The notes: generated from the sequence alone by a model not told the origin. 64,000 bases of DNA from an uncultured Clostridia bacterium (GCA_947307255.1 CAMZIO010000004.1:1-64000); one strand, 5' to 3'; shown: positions 34,833 through 44,308, numbered from the stretch's first letter. Translations and numbers: made by a program.

Positions 34833-35657
34833 TTACATGGCTTCCAGACAGCCGAGGATCAGTGCGGAAAAGTGCGGCGCGGAGGCTGCCGCCATTTCGT
34901 TGACCTCCTCGCCGGACAGTGGCCGGGGAAGCACGCCGGCGGCCATGTTGGCGCACAGCGTTACGCCCAGGATCTCATAGCCGCAGTGTCCGGCGACGAT
35001 CGCCTCCGGCACGGTACTCATGCCCACGGCATCCGCGCCGAGGATGCGCGCCGCGCGCACCTCTGCCGGGGTTTCAAACTGCGGGCCGGGGAAATACATA
35101 TAGACGCCCTCGCGCAGCGTCAGCCCCAGCGATTGCGCCGTTTCCCGCGCCACCTGCTGCAGCCGCGGTGTGTAGAGCGTGGAAACGTCGGGGAAGCGGA
35201 CGCCGAATTCGGGGAGATTCTCCCCGCGCAGGGGGCCGAAATCAAAGAGCTTGACGTGGTCGGTGATCAGCATCAGATCACCGGCGGAAAAGTCCGTGTT
35301 TACGGCGCCGGCGGCGTTGGTTACCACCAGCTTATCCGCGCCCAGCAGACGCAGCACGCGCACGCCGTAGGCTGCGTCTTCCATGGAGTAGCCCTCGTAG
35401 CAGTGCATCCGCCCCTGCATGACGGCGACGCGCTTGCCGCACAGTCGGCCAAAGACGAAGCGGCCCTTGTGGTCGGGCGCGGTAGAGGGCTTGAAGTGGG
35501 GGATTGCGCCGTAATCGACGAAAACGGGGTCCTCCACCGTCTCGCCCAGGAAGCCCAGCCCGGAGCCGAGGATCAGCAGCACCTCGGGCGAAAAGCCGCC
35601 CAGCACGCCGCGCAGGTAATCCGCGCTCTCCTGATAATCCGAATAGGTATAGCTCAT
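34833..35657 (-). CDS. punA: Purine nucleoside phosphorylase (trimeric type)
   Basis: A 274-aa enzyme cleaving inosine/guanosine with phosphate. Conserved ILGSGLGFLGE (phosphate loop), GRMHCYEGYSM, TNAAGAVNTDFSAGD, the purine-binding YMYFPGPQFETPAE and VGMSTVPEAIVA. The ATG overlaps the hemZ stop (ATGA), so it is translationally coupled to hemZ although the pathways differ. It ends 25 nt before spoVB. Confidence 0.95.
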   Translation of the reverse strand: MSYTYSDYQESADYLRGVLGGFSPEVLLILGSGLGFLGETVEDPVFVDYGAIPHFKPSTAPDHKGRFVFGRLCGKRVAVMQGRMHCYEGYSMEDAAYGVRVLRLLGADKLVVTNAAGAVNTDFSAGDLMLITDHVKLFDFGPLRGENLPEFGVRFPDVSTLYTPRLQQVARETAQSLGLTLREGVYMYFPGPQFETPAEVRAARILGADAVGMSTVPEAIVAGHCGYEILGVTLCANMAAGVLPRPLSGEEVNEMAAASAPHFSALILGCLEAM

Positions 35658-37132
35658 GACGATCCTCCCCCGTGTCTGCGGTAAAAGTCTGCAAAAGCAG
35701 CCAGATTGGCTGCGCGTTTGTCGCGCAGCTCGATATACTCCTTGGGGTATTTTGCGTTGAATACCCGGCGGATCTCCCCGCCGCCGATCATCTTGGTCGA
35801 GCCGCCCGCCCCCAGGGAAAGGATGCTGTGCAGCTCCTCCATGATGTAGATGTTGTACAGTCCCTCGCCGCCCGGCTTCGTCCAGCCCACGTTTTCAAAG
35901 CTGCCGGACATATACTTCTGGCGGTAGAGATAATAGGGGGCAAAACCATGTTTACGCAGCGCGGCGCCGGCATAGTCCAACATCTGCGCCACCTCGTCCG
36001 CCGCAGGGATTCGGCTGCCCTCCAGCGTCAGGCGGCTGCCCTTCTTGAGCGAGAGCGTGTGCACGGTGATGTTGTCTGCGCCCAGCGTGAGCACCTCGTC
36101 AAGCGAGCGGGCAAAGCCCGCGGGCGTATCCTCGCTCAGCCCGGCGATCAGGTCCATGTTCACGTGCGGGAAGCCCACGGCGCGCACCTGCTCCATCGCC
36201 CGGCGAATATCGTCCGCCGTGTGCCGGCGGCCGATCGCGGCGAGCACGGAATCCTCCATGCTCTGGGGATTGATGCTCACGCGGGTGGTGCCGTGCGCAC
36301 GCAGCACACGCAGCTTCTCCGGCGTGATCGTGTCAGGCCGGCCGGCTTCAATGGTCAGCTCCTGCAGATGGGAAAAGTCAAACTGCGTCTCCAGCGCGGT
36401 GAGCAGCCGGTCCATCTGCGCGGCGCTGAGCGTGGTGGGCGTGCCGCCGCCCATATAGAACGAGCGCACGTTCAGCCCCAGCGTGCGCACCAGCGCACCC
36501 GCTGCGGCGATCTCTTCACACAGCGCGTCCAGATACGGCTCGACCATGCCGAGAGATTTTTCCACACTCTGCGCGACGAAGCTGCAATAGGCGCAGCGCG
36601 TGGGGCAGAAGGGAATGCCGACGTAAAGCGAAATATCGTTCGGACGCAGCGCGGCCGCAGCGTCCATACCGGCGCGTGCCGCTTCGATCACGAGCCGGCG
36701 GCGCTCCGGCGTAACGAAATAGGTTTCCTTCAATACCCGGTCGGCGTAGGCCGCGTCTCCCTCGCGCAGCAGCGCGCAGGCGACCTTCGTCGGGCGCACG
36801 CCGGTCAGGCTGCCCCAGGCGGGGGAGATGCCCAGCAGCTCATGCGCCGCGCCAAAAAAGCTGATGCCGACGGCGTGGCGGCGCTGCCCTTCGCGGGTGT
36901 AATCGTCCCCGGAGAGGGGACAGGCGCAGGTGTGAGAGGCGGTTTTCCCGTCATAGCCCAGTTCAGTCGTTACGGCGACCTGCGTGCCGTCCTCGCGCAG
37001 GCAAACGACCGCCCAGCGGGAGTCGCTGGCGCGGTCCACGGCGCCGTAGACGGGGCGCTCCGCGGGGAACAGGGTCAGCAGGCTCTGCTCCAGCGCGTAT
37101 TTTTCCTCGTTTCCGATCAGTTGAATCTTCAT
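35654..37132 (-). CDS. hemZ: Coproporphyrinogen dehydrogenase HemZ
   Basis: A 492-aa oxygen-independent radical SAM protein of the HemN/HemZ group. After an approximately 165-residue N-terminal domain specific to HemZ, the SAM-cluster motif FCPTRCAYCSF (CxxxCxxC) appears, then FYMGGGTPTTLSA and ELTIEAGRPDTI. HemZ-type proteins have been proposed to convert coproporphyrinogen III to protoporphyrinogen; the activity is less certain than for HemN, and no other haem gene is nearby. The start overlaps the upstream hydrolase stop (ATGA). Confidence 0.92.
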   Translation of the reverse strand: MKIQLIGNEEKYALEQSLLTLFPAERPVYGAVDRASDSRWAVVCLREDGTQVAVTTELGYDGKTASHTCACPLSGDDYTREGQRRHAVGISFFGAAHELLGISPAWGSLTGVRPTKVACALLREGDAAYADRVLKETYFVTPERRRLVIEAARAGMDAAAALRPNDISLYVGIPFCPTRCAYCSFVAQSVEKSLGMVEPYLDALCEEIAAAGALVRTLGLNVRSFYMGGGTPTTLSAAQMDRLLTALETQFDFSHLQELTIEAGRPDTITPEKLRVLRAHGTTRVSINPQSMEDSVLAAIGRRHTADDIRRAMEQVRAVGFPHVNMDLIAGLSEDTPAGFARSLDEVLTLGADNITVHTLSLKKGSRLTLEGSRIPAADEVAQMLDYAGAALRKHGFAPYYLYRQKYMSGSFENVGWTKPGGEGLYNIYIMEELHSILSLGAGGSTKMIGGGEIRRVFNAKYPKEYIELRDKRAANLAAFADFYRRHGGGSS

Positions 37133-37746
37133 GCCTGTGTCATGGCCTGGCGAAGGAAGGGATTGACGCGCCGCTCGCGCGAGAGGGTCGTTTCCTCCAT
37201 GTGTCCGGGATAGACGGCATAGTCGCCCGACAGCAAGGCGAGACGGCGCAGCGAGGGGAGCATCTGCTCCGGCACGGCGCCGGGCAGGTCGATCCGCCCG
37301 CAGGAGCCGGCGAAGAGCGTATCCCCGGTGAACAGCGCGTTTTCACAGCGCAGCGTTACCGAACCGGCGGTATGGCCAGGCGTATGGAGCACCTCGATCG
37401 TCAGCGCGCCCAGGGGCAGCGTGTCGCCGTCCTCATAGTAAAGGATTTCCGGAATCAGCTCGCAGGGGGGATAGTGGTAGATGCCGGCGCCGCGCTTGTC
37501 GCCGGGGTGGATATAGACCTTTGCGTCGGGAAACAGCTCGTGCAGCGTGGGCGCGGCGAGCGTATGGTCGCGGTGCCCGTGGGTCAGCAGGATGTAAGCG
37601 AGCGTCGCCCCCTCGCGCGCGAGCAGCGCGGAAAGCTGCCCGGCGTTGTCGGCAGGGTCGATGATGGCGGCGAGAGAGCTTTGCTCGTCAAGCAGCAGAT
37701 AGCAGTTGGTTTCCAGTTCACCGAGAACGGAAGAGATGATCTTCAC
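37129..37746 (-). CDS. Metallo-beta-lactamase-fold hydrolase, glyoxalase II-like
   Basis: A 205-aa protein. Zinc-binding THGHRDHT (HxHxDH) near residue 55, further ligands in LHTPGHTAGS and FTGDTLFAGS, and PGHMEETT near the end. Belongs to the GloB/YcbL group; the substrate is not determined. The start codon is GTG (37746) with AGGAGG 8 nt upstream. It lies between dtd and hemZ, as in other Clostridia, within the relA block. Confidence 0.93.
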   Translation of the reverse strand: MKIISSVLGELETNCYLLLDEQSSLAAIIDPADNAGQLSALLAREGATLAYILLTHGHRDHTLAAPTLHELFPDAKVYIHPGDKRGAGIYHYPPCELIPEILYYEDGDTLPLGALTIEVLHTPGHTAGSVTLRCENALFTGDTLFAGSCGRIDLPGAVPEQMLPSLRRLALLSGDYAVYPGHMEETTLSRERRVNPFLRQAMTQA

Positions 37747-37758
37747 GGTTGACGCCTC

Positions 37759-38208
37759 CTATTTCAGATCTTGCGTGTCCACCACCAGAGTGAACGGCCC
37801 GTTGTTGACGGAATCGACCTCCATATGCGCGCCGAATACGCCGGTTTCCACGTGATAGCCCTTGGCGCGGCACAGCTCCACAAACTTTTCGTACAGAGGA
37901 ATGGCAACCTCCGGCCGCGCCGCATTCAGAAACTCCGGGCGGCGCCCTTTGCGGCAGTTGCCATAGAGGGTGAACTGCGAGATCACCAGGATCTCGCCGT
38001 GTACGTCGTCGAGAGAGAGGTTGATTTTGTCGTTTTCGTCGTCGAAAATGCGCAGCGAGCAGAGCTTATCGGCCAGCTTGACGCATTGCGCCTCAGTGTC
38101 CTCGTGGGTAACGCCCAGCAGGATCAAAAAGCCCTCGCCGATCTTGCCGCAAATTGCCCCGTCCACCGAGACGGAGGCGGATTTCACCTTCATCAGTACA
38201 GCGCGCAT
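37759..38208 (-). CDS. dtd: D-aminoacyl-tRNA deacylase
   Basis: A 149-aa trans-editing enzyme that removes D-amino acids from tRNA. Family motifs: MRAVLMKVKSASVSVDG, the active-site loop SQFTLYGNCRKGRRPEF and VETGVFGAHMEVDSVNNGPF with the Gly-cisPro-like region modified as NGPFT. Follows relA by 30 nt, a conserved Firmicutes pair. Confidence 0.97.
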   Translation of the reverse strand: MRAVLMKVKSASVSVDGAICGKIGEGFLILLGVTHEDTEAQCVKLADKLCSLRIFDDENDKINLSLDDVHGEILVISQFTLYGNCRKGRRPEFLNAARPEVAIPLYEKFVELCRAKGYHVETGVFGAHMEVDSVNNGPFTLVVDTQDLK

Positions 38209-38238
38209 GGCAGTGTTCCTTTCTGTTTTCGTAACGGC

Positions 38239-40437
38239 TCAGCCGGCGGGGCGATCCACCTTCATCACGCCGCTGATCTGGTGCAGCTTGCGCATGACGG
38301 AGGACAGATGCTGGCTGTCCGACACGGAGATGTTCAGGTGGATGAGCGCAAAGCCGTCCGGCGTCGTGCTGGCGTTGATGGCGTTTACGCGGGTTTGCGT
38401 GGTAGAGAGCGCCGCGGACACGTCCAGCACCAGATTGATGCGGTCCTTCGCGTAAATATCCAGCGAGGTGGCGTAGGATTCCTTCACGTCCTCGCCCCAG
38501 GTAACGCGGATCCAGCGGCCGTACTCCTCCGGCTTGCGGCGCGAGGGGGCGGCGTTGGGACAGTCGCAGCGGTGTACGGATACGCCGTATCCGCGCGTGA
38601 TAAAGCCAATGATTTCGTCGCCGGGAACGGGCGTGCAGCATTTGGAGAACTTGACCAGGCAGTTGGACAGTCCCTCCACCACGATGCCCTGCTCGCTCTT
38701 GGTGCGGCGGGGCGGAATGGTCTTGGCGGGGTCCTTCTCGCTGGATGCGGCCGCACGCTCAGCCTGATGCTGCTTGGACAGGCGGCTGATTTCCTCGTGG
38801 ATGCGGTTGACCGCCTTCTGCGCGGAAAATCCGCCGTAACCGATGGCGGCGTACATATCGTCCATCGTGCCGTAGGGCGTTTTCTTGAGCAGCGTGGTTT
38901 GCAGCTCGGTGCCGACAACCTCGGAGAAGGGAATACCCAGATGCTTGAGCTCGGCTTCAAAAGAGAGCCGGCCGTTGACGATGTTCTCCTCGCGCTTTTC
39001 GCGCTTGAACCACTGGCGGATCTTGCCGCGCGCCTCGCTCGACTGAGCGATTTTGAGCCAGTCGCGGCTGGGGCCGTGGGCGTTTTTCGCCGTCAGAATC
39101 TCCACGATATCGCCGTTTTGCAGCTTGTAATCCAGCGGCACGATGCGGCTGTTGACTTTCGCGCCGGTCATGCTGTTGCCCACGGCGGAGTGCACGCTGT
39201 AGGCAAAGTCGATGGGAGTGGCGCCGGCGGGCAGATTGGTTACGTCGCCCTTGGGGGAAAAGACGAAAACCTCGTCGGCAAACATATCGACCTTGAGCGT
39301 GTGGATGAACTCCTCGGCGTCGGTGTTTTCCTGGTTCTCCAGCAGGCGGCGCACCCACTCATAGCTGGCCTCGTTGCTCTTGCCGGAGATGCCCTGCTTG
39401 TATTTCCAGTGTGCGGCCACGCCGTATTCGGCGATGTCGTGCATCTCCTGCGTGCGGATCTGCACCTCAAAGGGGATGCCGTCCTGACCGATGACGGTGG
39501 TGTGGAGCGACTGGTACATATTGGGCTTGGGCGTGCCGATATAGTCCTTAAAACGCCCGAGGATCGGGCGGTAAAGGTCGTGGATGATGCCCAGCACGTT
39601 GTAGCAGTCTGCCACGGTGTTCACGATCACGCGGAAAGCAAACAGGTCCAGCACCTCGTTCATCGTCTTGCTCTGTGCGTACATTTTCCGATAGATGCTG
39701 TACGGATGCTTCATGCGCCCATAGACCTTGTTGAAGGGGATGTTCAGCTCGATCAGGCGGCTTTCGATCTGCCCCTGCACGCGCTCCATGAACGCCTCAT
39801 ATTCGGCGCGCTTGCTGTCGAGTGAGCTGACGATCTCGTTGTAGCCGATGGGGTCGAGATACTTCAGCGACAGATCCTCCAGCTCCCACTTCATGCGCTG
39901 CATACCGAGGCGATGGGCGATGGGGGCGTAAATCTCCATCGTTTCCAGGGACTTTTGCTTCTGCTTTTCTTCGGACTGATACTCCATCGTGCGCATATTG
40001 TGCGTGCGGTCGGCGATTTTGATGAGGATCACGCGGATGTCCTTGGTCATTGCCATGAGCATCTTGCGCAGATTCTCCATCTGCTCCTCTTCCTTGGATG
40101 TGTAGTGCACGCGCGTCAGCTTGGAGACACCCTCCACCAGATCGGCGATCGTGGGGGAGAACTCGCGGGCGATGTCCGCATAGGTCGCCTCCGTATCCTC
40201 GATGCAGTCGTGCAGCAGCGCGCCGACGATGGATTCGGAATCCAGATGCAGCTCGTCCGCGACGATTTGCGCCACGCTCAGCGGATGCGTAACGAAGGGC
40301 GAGCCGTCCTTGCGCTTTTGATCGCCGTGGTGGTCGCGGGCGTAAAGAAACGCCTTGTCGATCAGCGCAAAGTCTGCGCCGGGATTATAATTGCGAATCG
40401 TCTGTACCAGATGGTCATATTGTTCCTGTACGGTCAT
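38239..40437 (-). CDS. relA: Bifunctional (p)ppGpp synthetase/hydrolase
   Basis: A 732-aa Rel protein controlling the stringent response. HD hydrolase domain with GALLHDCIEDTEAT (about residue 66), synthetase domain with GRMKHPYSIYRKM and FEVQIRTQEMHDIAEYG, TGS domain VFVFSPKGDVTNLPAG, and a C-terminal ACT domain (LVLDVSAALSTTQTRVNAIN). Both catalytic centres look intact. I chose the ATG at 40437, preceded by AAGGAGG, although the frame stays open far into recJ. It starts 14 nt after the recJ stop. Confidence 0.97.
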   Translation of the reverse strand: MTVQEQYDHLVQTIRNYNPGADFALIDKAFLYARDHHGDQKRKDGSPFVTHPLSVAQIVADELHLDSESIVGALLHDCIEDTEATYADIAREFSPTIADLVEGVSKLTRVHYTSKEEEQMENLRKMLMAMTKDIRVILIKIADRTHNMRTMEYQSEEKQKQKSLETMEIYAPIAHRLGMQRMKWELEDLSLKYLDPIGYNEIVSSLDSKRAEYEAFMERVQGQIESRLIELNIPFNKVYGRMKHPYSIYRKMYAQSKTMNEVLDLFAFRVIVNTVADCYNVLGIIHDLYRPILGRFKDYIGTPKPNMYQSLHTTVIGQDGIPFEVQIRTQEMHDIAEYGVAAHWKYKQGISGKSNEASYEWVRRLLENQENTDAEEFIHTLKVDMFADEVFVFSPKGDVTNLPAGATPIDFAYSVHSAVGNSMTGAKVNSRIVPLDYKLQNGDIVEILTAKNAHGPSRDWLKIAQSSEARGKIRQWFKREKREENIVNGRLSFEAELKHLGIPFSEVVGTELQTTLLKKTPYGTMDDMYAAIGYGGFSAQKAVNRIHEEISRLSKQHQAERAAASSEKDPAKTIPPRRTKSEQGIVVEGLSNCLVKFSKCCTPVPGDEIIGFITRGYGVSVHRCDCPNAAPSRRKPEEYGRWIRVTWGEDVKESYATSLDIYAKDRINLVLDVSAALSTTQTRVNAINASTTPDGFALIHLNISVSDSQHLSSVMRKLHQISGVMKVDRPAG

Positions 40438-40451
40438 CCTGACTCGCCTCC

Positions 40452-42533
40452 TTACTGAGATAACCTTGCGCGCAGCGCGCACAGATAGGGGCACTCCTCC
40501 AGCGCCACTTTTTTGCCGTCCGCCGACAGACGCAGCGTCAGCATCCCGTCGCTGCGCAGGAGCTGGAGCAGCCCGCGCTCGGCAAAGATCTCCAGGCAAA
40601 ACGCAGTGCGCAGAAAGCTCTCCGCTCCGGTCAGCTCGGCAGACAATCGCCGCAGCAGCGGCAGCTCGCACTCGCGCAGCGTCTGCGTGCCGACCTCCCG
40701 CTCCAGAATACGCCATGTGCGCACGAACTGCTCGCGTGAGGGCAGCAGCCGCGCGGCGTCCTTTGCGCTCAGCTCCCCGCCGCCGCGCAGGACGGCGGCG
40801 CACAGGGCGAGCGACTCGCTCTCCCGCGGGCTGGGGTCCGGCGAGGGACGCAGGTCCGCCAACTGCAGTTGGATGCCGCTGGCGCCGCGGAACTCATTGA
40901 CCTGCAGGTAAAACGCCGCGTCCACGCGGCTGCCCACGCGCACCCCGGCCGCTTCCGGCGTAACGGAGAAGAAAATACCCTCGAAGCAAGCGTGCCCTTT
41001 TTGCAGCTTTACTTTCAGGTGCCGGTTTTGCCCCACGCGCTGCAGCCCCTCCAGAATCGCACCGCGCAGGCAGAACAGCGGGCGGCTGTTGCCGGAGCCG
41101 TAAGGCTCCAGCCGGGAAAGCTCAGCCACCTCGCTCAGCGAGACCAGGGAGGGATGGGTGATCTCCACGTCGATCGACAGGGAAGACACCGGCGGCTCCT
41201 TGCCGATGTGGGCGCGGACGTATTGGTTCATTTTTTTGCGGAAGGCGGGGATGTTGCGCTCTTCGATGGTAAAGCCGGCGGCAAGCTCGTGCCCGCCGAA
41301 GCCGATGAGCAGATCGCTGCACGCCTCCAGCGCCTGAAACAGATTGAACCCGCCGTAGCTGCGGCACGAGCCCTTCCCCATGCCGCCGGAGATATGGATC
41401 ATAAAGCTCGGACAGGAAAACTTTTCCGACAGGCGTGAGGCGACGATGCCCACCACGCCCTGGTGCCAGTCCTCGCTGGAGAGCACCAGTGCGCTGCGCT
41501 CGTCCTCCGGCAGCGTTTCCAACTGCTCCATGGCGCGGGCGTAGATATCCTGCTCCACGCGCTGACGCTCGCGGTTGAGATCGCACAGCGCGCGGGCGAG
41601 CGCGCTCGCCTTGCCCGGGTCGTCCGTCAGCAGCAGCTCGGAGGCAAGCTCCGCCTGCCCCATGCGCCCGGCGGCGTTGATGCGCGGGGCAAGCACGAAT
41701 CCCACCTGGATCGAGGTGATCGGCCGCCCGGATAGCCCCGCCTCGCGCAGCAGCGCGTGCAGACCGATAAAATCACTGTGATCGAGCGCGTCCAACCCGC
41801 AGTGCACGATGGTGCGGTTTTCCCCCTCCATGCGCATCACGTCGGCAATCGTGCCGATGGCGGCAAGCGTGCAGTAGCGGGCGAAAAGCGCATCCTCCCG
41901 GTCGCTGCCGCCGAGCGCCAGCACCAGCTTGAGCGCCACGCCCACGCCGGCGAGATGCTTGAACGGATAGGGGCAGTCGTGGCGGTGCGGGTTTACCACC
42001 GCCGCCGCTTCGGGCAAGGCGTCCTTGCATTCGTGATGGTCGGTGATGACCACGTCCACGCCCAACGTTGCGGCGTAGGCGGTTTCCTCGATACCAGTGA
42101 TGCCGCAATCCACCGTAACGATCAGGCTTACCCCCTCGGCGGCGAGCGCGTGAATTGCCTCGCAACCCAGGCCGTAGCCCTCCTCGATGCGGCGGGGGAT
42201 ATGCACCTTGACCTCCGCTCCGCGCGAGCGCAGATAGTCGGTCAGCAGGCAGGCGGAGGTGATACCGTCCACGTCGTAATCCCCGAATACCGCGATGATC
42301 TCCCCCTCTGCCAGCGCGCGGGAGATGCGTGCGACCGCCCGGTCCATATCCTTCATCAAAAACGGCGAATGGACAAGGGCGCGCTCCTGCTCAAGCGCCT
42401 CGGCCGCCTGCTGGGCGGTGGTAACGCCGTGGGAAACCAGCACCGCCGAAACCAGATAGGGATAGCCCGCGTCCATCAGTGAGCCGATCGTATCCTCCGG
42501 CAGCGCCGGAATCAGCCAGCGATCGTATTTCAT
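40452..42533 (-). CDS. recJ: Single-stranded-DNA-specific exonuclease RecJ
   Basis: A 693-aa 5'-3' exonuclease. DHH motifs: AVFGDYDVDGITSA (about residues 81-94), IVTVDCGITG and VVITDHHECKDALPE; DHHA1 motif GFGGHELAAGFTI. The C-terminal approximately 150 residues form the extra domain typical of Firmicutes RecJ. AGGGAGGGAT precedes the ATG. It heads the long minus block recJ-relA-dtd and onward; a probable but ambiguous promoter lies within 42560-42620. Confidence 0.96.
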   Translation of the reverse strand: MKYDRWLIPALPEDTIGSLMDAGYPYLVSAVLVSHGVTTAQQAAEALEQERALVHSPFLMKDMDRAVARISRALAEGEIIAVFGDYDVDGITSACLLTDYLRSRGAEVKVHIPRRIEEGYGLGCEAIHALAAEGVSLIVTVDCGITGIEETAYAATLGVDVVITDHHECKDALPEAAAVVNPHRHDCPYPFKHLAGVGVALKLVLALGGSDREDALFARYCTLAAIGTIADVMRMEGENRTIVHCGLDALDHSDFIGLHALLREAGLSGRPITSIQVGFVLAPRINAAGRMGQAELASELLLTDDPGKASALARALCDLNRERQRVEQDIYARAMEQLETLPEDERSALVLSSEDWHQGVVGIVASRLSEKFSCPSFMIHISGGMGKGSCRSYGGFNLFQALEACSDLLIGFGGHELAAGFTIEERNIPAFRKKMNQYVRAHIGKEPPVSSLSIDVEITHPSLVSLSEVAELSRLEPYGSGNSRPLFCLRGAILEGLQRVGQNRHLKVKLQKGHACFEGIFFSVTPEAAGVRVGSRVDAAFYLQVNEFRGASGIQLQLADLRPSPDPSPRESESLALCAAVLRGGGELSAKDAARLLPSREQFVRTWRILEREVGTQTLRECELPLLRRLSAELTGAESFLRTAFCLEIFAERGLLQLLRSDGMLTLRLSADGKKVALEECPYLCALRARLSQ

Positions 42534-42650
42534 GCGCTATCCCTCCCTTCTCGCCCGCGGCAGTCGCAACCGCAGCATATTAACTCAATTTACAATTCTA
42601 ACAAATATAGCGCAAAAGGTAAAGAGCGAAAGATAAAAAAACGATAAAAA

Positions 42651-42679
42651 TTGACGATGCGGCGGGACTATGATAAAAT
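42651..42679 (+). promoter_or_regulatory. Promoter of the SLH-domain protein gene
   Basis: TTGACG (42651-42656), 17-nt spacer, TAAAAT (42674-42679). Confidence 0.65.
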
Positions 42680-42687
42680 CATTCATA

Positions 42688-42723
42688 CGTCAGCTCGGCG
42701 CAGAGATCTGCGCCGAGCTGACG
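42688..42723 (+). promoter_or_regulatory. Perfect 17-bp hairpin at the 5' end of the SLH gene mRNA
   Basis: Arms CGTCAGCTCGGCGCAGA / TCTGCGCCGAGCTGACG separated by 2 nt. It begins about where transcription should start and ends just before AAGGGGAG. No T-tract follows, so it is more likely an mRNA-stability or translation element, or a DNA site, than an attenuator. Confidence 0.6.
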
Positions 42724-42740
42724 GAAAGGGGAGAATCGCT

Positions 42741-43769
42741 ATGAAAACGATCAAGCGGGGAGTGTGTCTGCTGCTGGCGGCGTGGATGCTGTGTGTGCCG
42801 CTGCGCGCATTTGACGCAGATTTTACCGACGTGCCGAAAAAGCACTGGGCGTATGAAAGCGTTCACCGCGCCGCGCAATGCGGTCTGGTGCAGGGGGTGG
42901 ACGCAAAGCACTTCGGATTGGGGCAAAAGGTAACGCGCGCGGCTTACGCTACGATGCTCTGCCGACTGATGGGGTGGGAGATGCTCCGGCCCGCACAAGG
43001 CAGCTTTGCGGACAATCAGAACCCGAACAAGTGGTATTTCAGCGCCATGGAGACGGCGTATGCCCACGGCGCGCTCTATGCGCCGGGGGACCGATGCGGT
43101 CCCGACGAGGCGATCAACCGCGAGGAGATGGCGTCGATGACCGTGCGTGCGCTGGGCTATGCGGCGCTGGCAGGCACGGTGCAGGAGAAGTGCCCGTTCA
43201 CCGACGTGAGCACCAACCGCGGATATATCACGCTGGCGCAGGAGATGGGCCTGGTCAACGGAACGGGGAAGGAGCGCTTCGAGCCGCATGGGGAAACCAC
43301 GCGGGAGCAGGCCGCGGCGGTGCTGCTGCGCGTATACGATCGGCTGCACGCGCAGTTGGCCGTCAGCGAGACGGGGGCGATCCCCGTGGCGGCGGTGGAG
43401 GCGCAGCCGATCACGGGCATCAGCGGCTCAATCCCGATCAGCCCGCGCGCCGGATTGGAGAGCGTCTACGCCGCCTGCATCGCAGCCGGACAGAGCGGCG
43501 CAGTGGCGCTGCATACGGCGCCCTTCGCCCAGACGGTGCGCGGCGGTACGATTTCCGCGGGGGAGACGATCCCGCGCGAGCAGTTGGAGACTATGCTGCA
43601 CGACAGCCGCACGCAGCTTGGCCGTTCCTCCCGGCACGCAAGCTCCTATCTGCTGCTGGATGCGAACGGTGCTACGAGCGTCATATGGTATGAGGCGGAG
43701 ACGGACATTGCCGAAAAGCTGCAGCTTTGCCGCCTGCTCGGCATGGCGCAGGTGTATTTGGCGGATTGA
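42741..43769 (+). CDS. Exported S-layer-homology (SLH) domain protein
   Basis: A 342-aa protein. A signal peptide is visible (MKTIKRGVCLLLAAWMLCVP, cleavage likely after LRA). It is followed by three SLH-like repeats: FTDVPKKHWAYESVHRAAQ, FADNQNPNKWYFSAMETAY and FTDVSTNRGYITLAQEMG, each with the TRAA/NREE/TREQ helix. SLH domains anchor proteins to pyruvylated wall polymers. The C-terminal 130 residues are of unknown fold. The ATG has AAGGGGAG upstream. Monocistronic with promoter, leader hairpin and terminator. Confidence 0.88.
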   Translation: MKTIKRGVCLLLAAWMLCVPLRAFDADFTDVPKKHWAYESVHRAAQCGLVQGVDAKHFGLGQKVTRAAYATMLCRLMGWEMLRPAQGSFADNQNPNKWYFSAMETAYAHGALYAPGDRCGPDEAINREEMASMTVRALGYAALAGTVQEKCPFTDVSTNRGYITLAQEMGLVNGTGKERFEPHGETTREQAAAVLLRVYDRLHAQLAVSETGAIPVAAVEAQPITGISGSIPISPRAGLESVYAACIAAGQSGAVALHTAPFAQTVRGGTISAGETIPREQLETMLHDSRTQLGRSSRHASSYLLLDANGATSVIWYEAETDIAEKLQLCRLLGMAQVYLAD

Positions 43770-43774
43770 ATCTG

Positions 43775-43817
43775 AAAAAAGGCACGCGCCTTCCTTGCCG
43801 GAAGCGCGTGCCTTTTT
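43775..43817. terminator. Bidirectional terminator between the SLH gene and the P-loop gene
   Basis: Stem with arms GGCACGCGC and GCGCGTGCC plus TTCC/GGAA after a one-base bulge, flanked by six As and five Ts. It serves the convergent genes. Confidence 0.88.
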
Positions 43818-43835
43818 CTGTTCTTTTTCGCGTAC

Positions 43836-44249
43836 TTACAGATATTTCTGCATCCCGTCGGTGGCAAGCGTGGGGTCGCCGGTAACGGAGACGGCAAACT
43901 TTACGCCGTGGGTATTGCTGAAGCGGTCGAGCCAGGAGAGGAAATTATCCATGTCCTGATTGCTCTCCCCGCCGGTAACGATTTTGAACAGATTGTCGAT
44001 AAAGATGTAAGAAGTATCGTAATTGCCGGCGTACAGGCCGCTGATGAAAGCGCACAGCTCGGTGTACGAAGAGATCCGGTACTCGTCGGCAGAAATCAGA
44101 CGAACGTGATAGTGGATGTCGAAGGTCATAGTGGACTTTGCCTCGATGCATACGACGTTGCCGTCCTCCGCAGCGGCAGCTGCATTGATCATTTCGATCA
44201 GCTTTTTGGTCTTACCGGTACCTTTTTCACCCATGATGAGCCTGACCAT
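43836..44249 (-). CDS. Small P-loop NTPase of unknown function
   Basis: A 137-aa ATP-binding protein. Walker A GEKGTGKTKKLIE (about residues 7-19), a Walker B-like strand TSYIFIDNLFKIV (about residue 80) and a C-terminal strand FAVSVTGDP that resembles sensor motifs. It is too small for a known motor or partner domain. I chose the ATG at 44249, with AGGAG 8 nt upstream, over the longer ORF. Monocistronic, with its own promoter. Confidence 0.8.
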   Translation of the reverse strand: MVRLIMGEKGTGKTKKLIEMINAAAAAEDGNVVCIEAKSTMTFDIHYHVRLISADEYRISSYTELCAFISGLYAGNYDTSYIFIDNLFKIVTGGESNQDMDNFLSWLDRFSNTHGVKFAVSVTGDPTLATDGMQKYL

Positions 44250-44308
44250 AGGAAATCGCTCCTTTCTGTTGTTGCGCCGCACGGGCGGCTTGCTATCTTG
44301 GTATGTTC

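Noticed and set aside
40438..40803. N-terminal extension of relA (about 120 residues) inside recJ
   Set aside because: Arg/Ala-rich, overlaps recJ in another frame; the ATG at 40437 has AAGGAGG and matches family N-termini.
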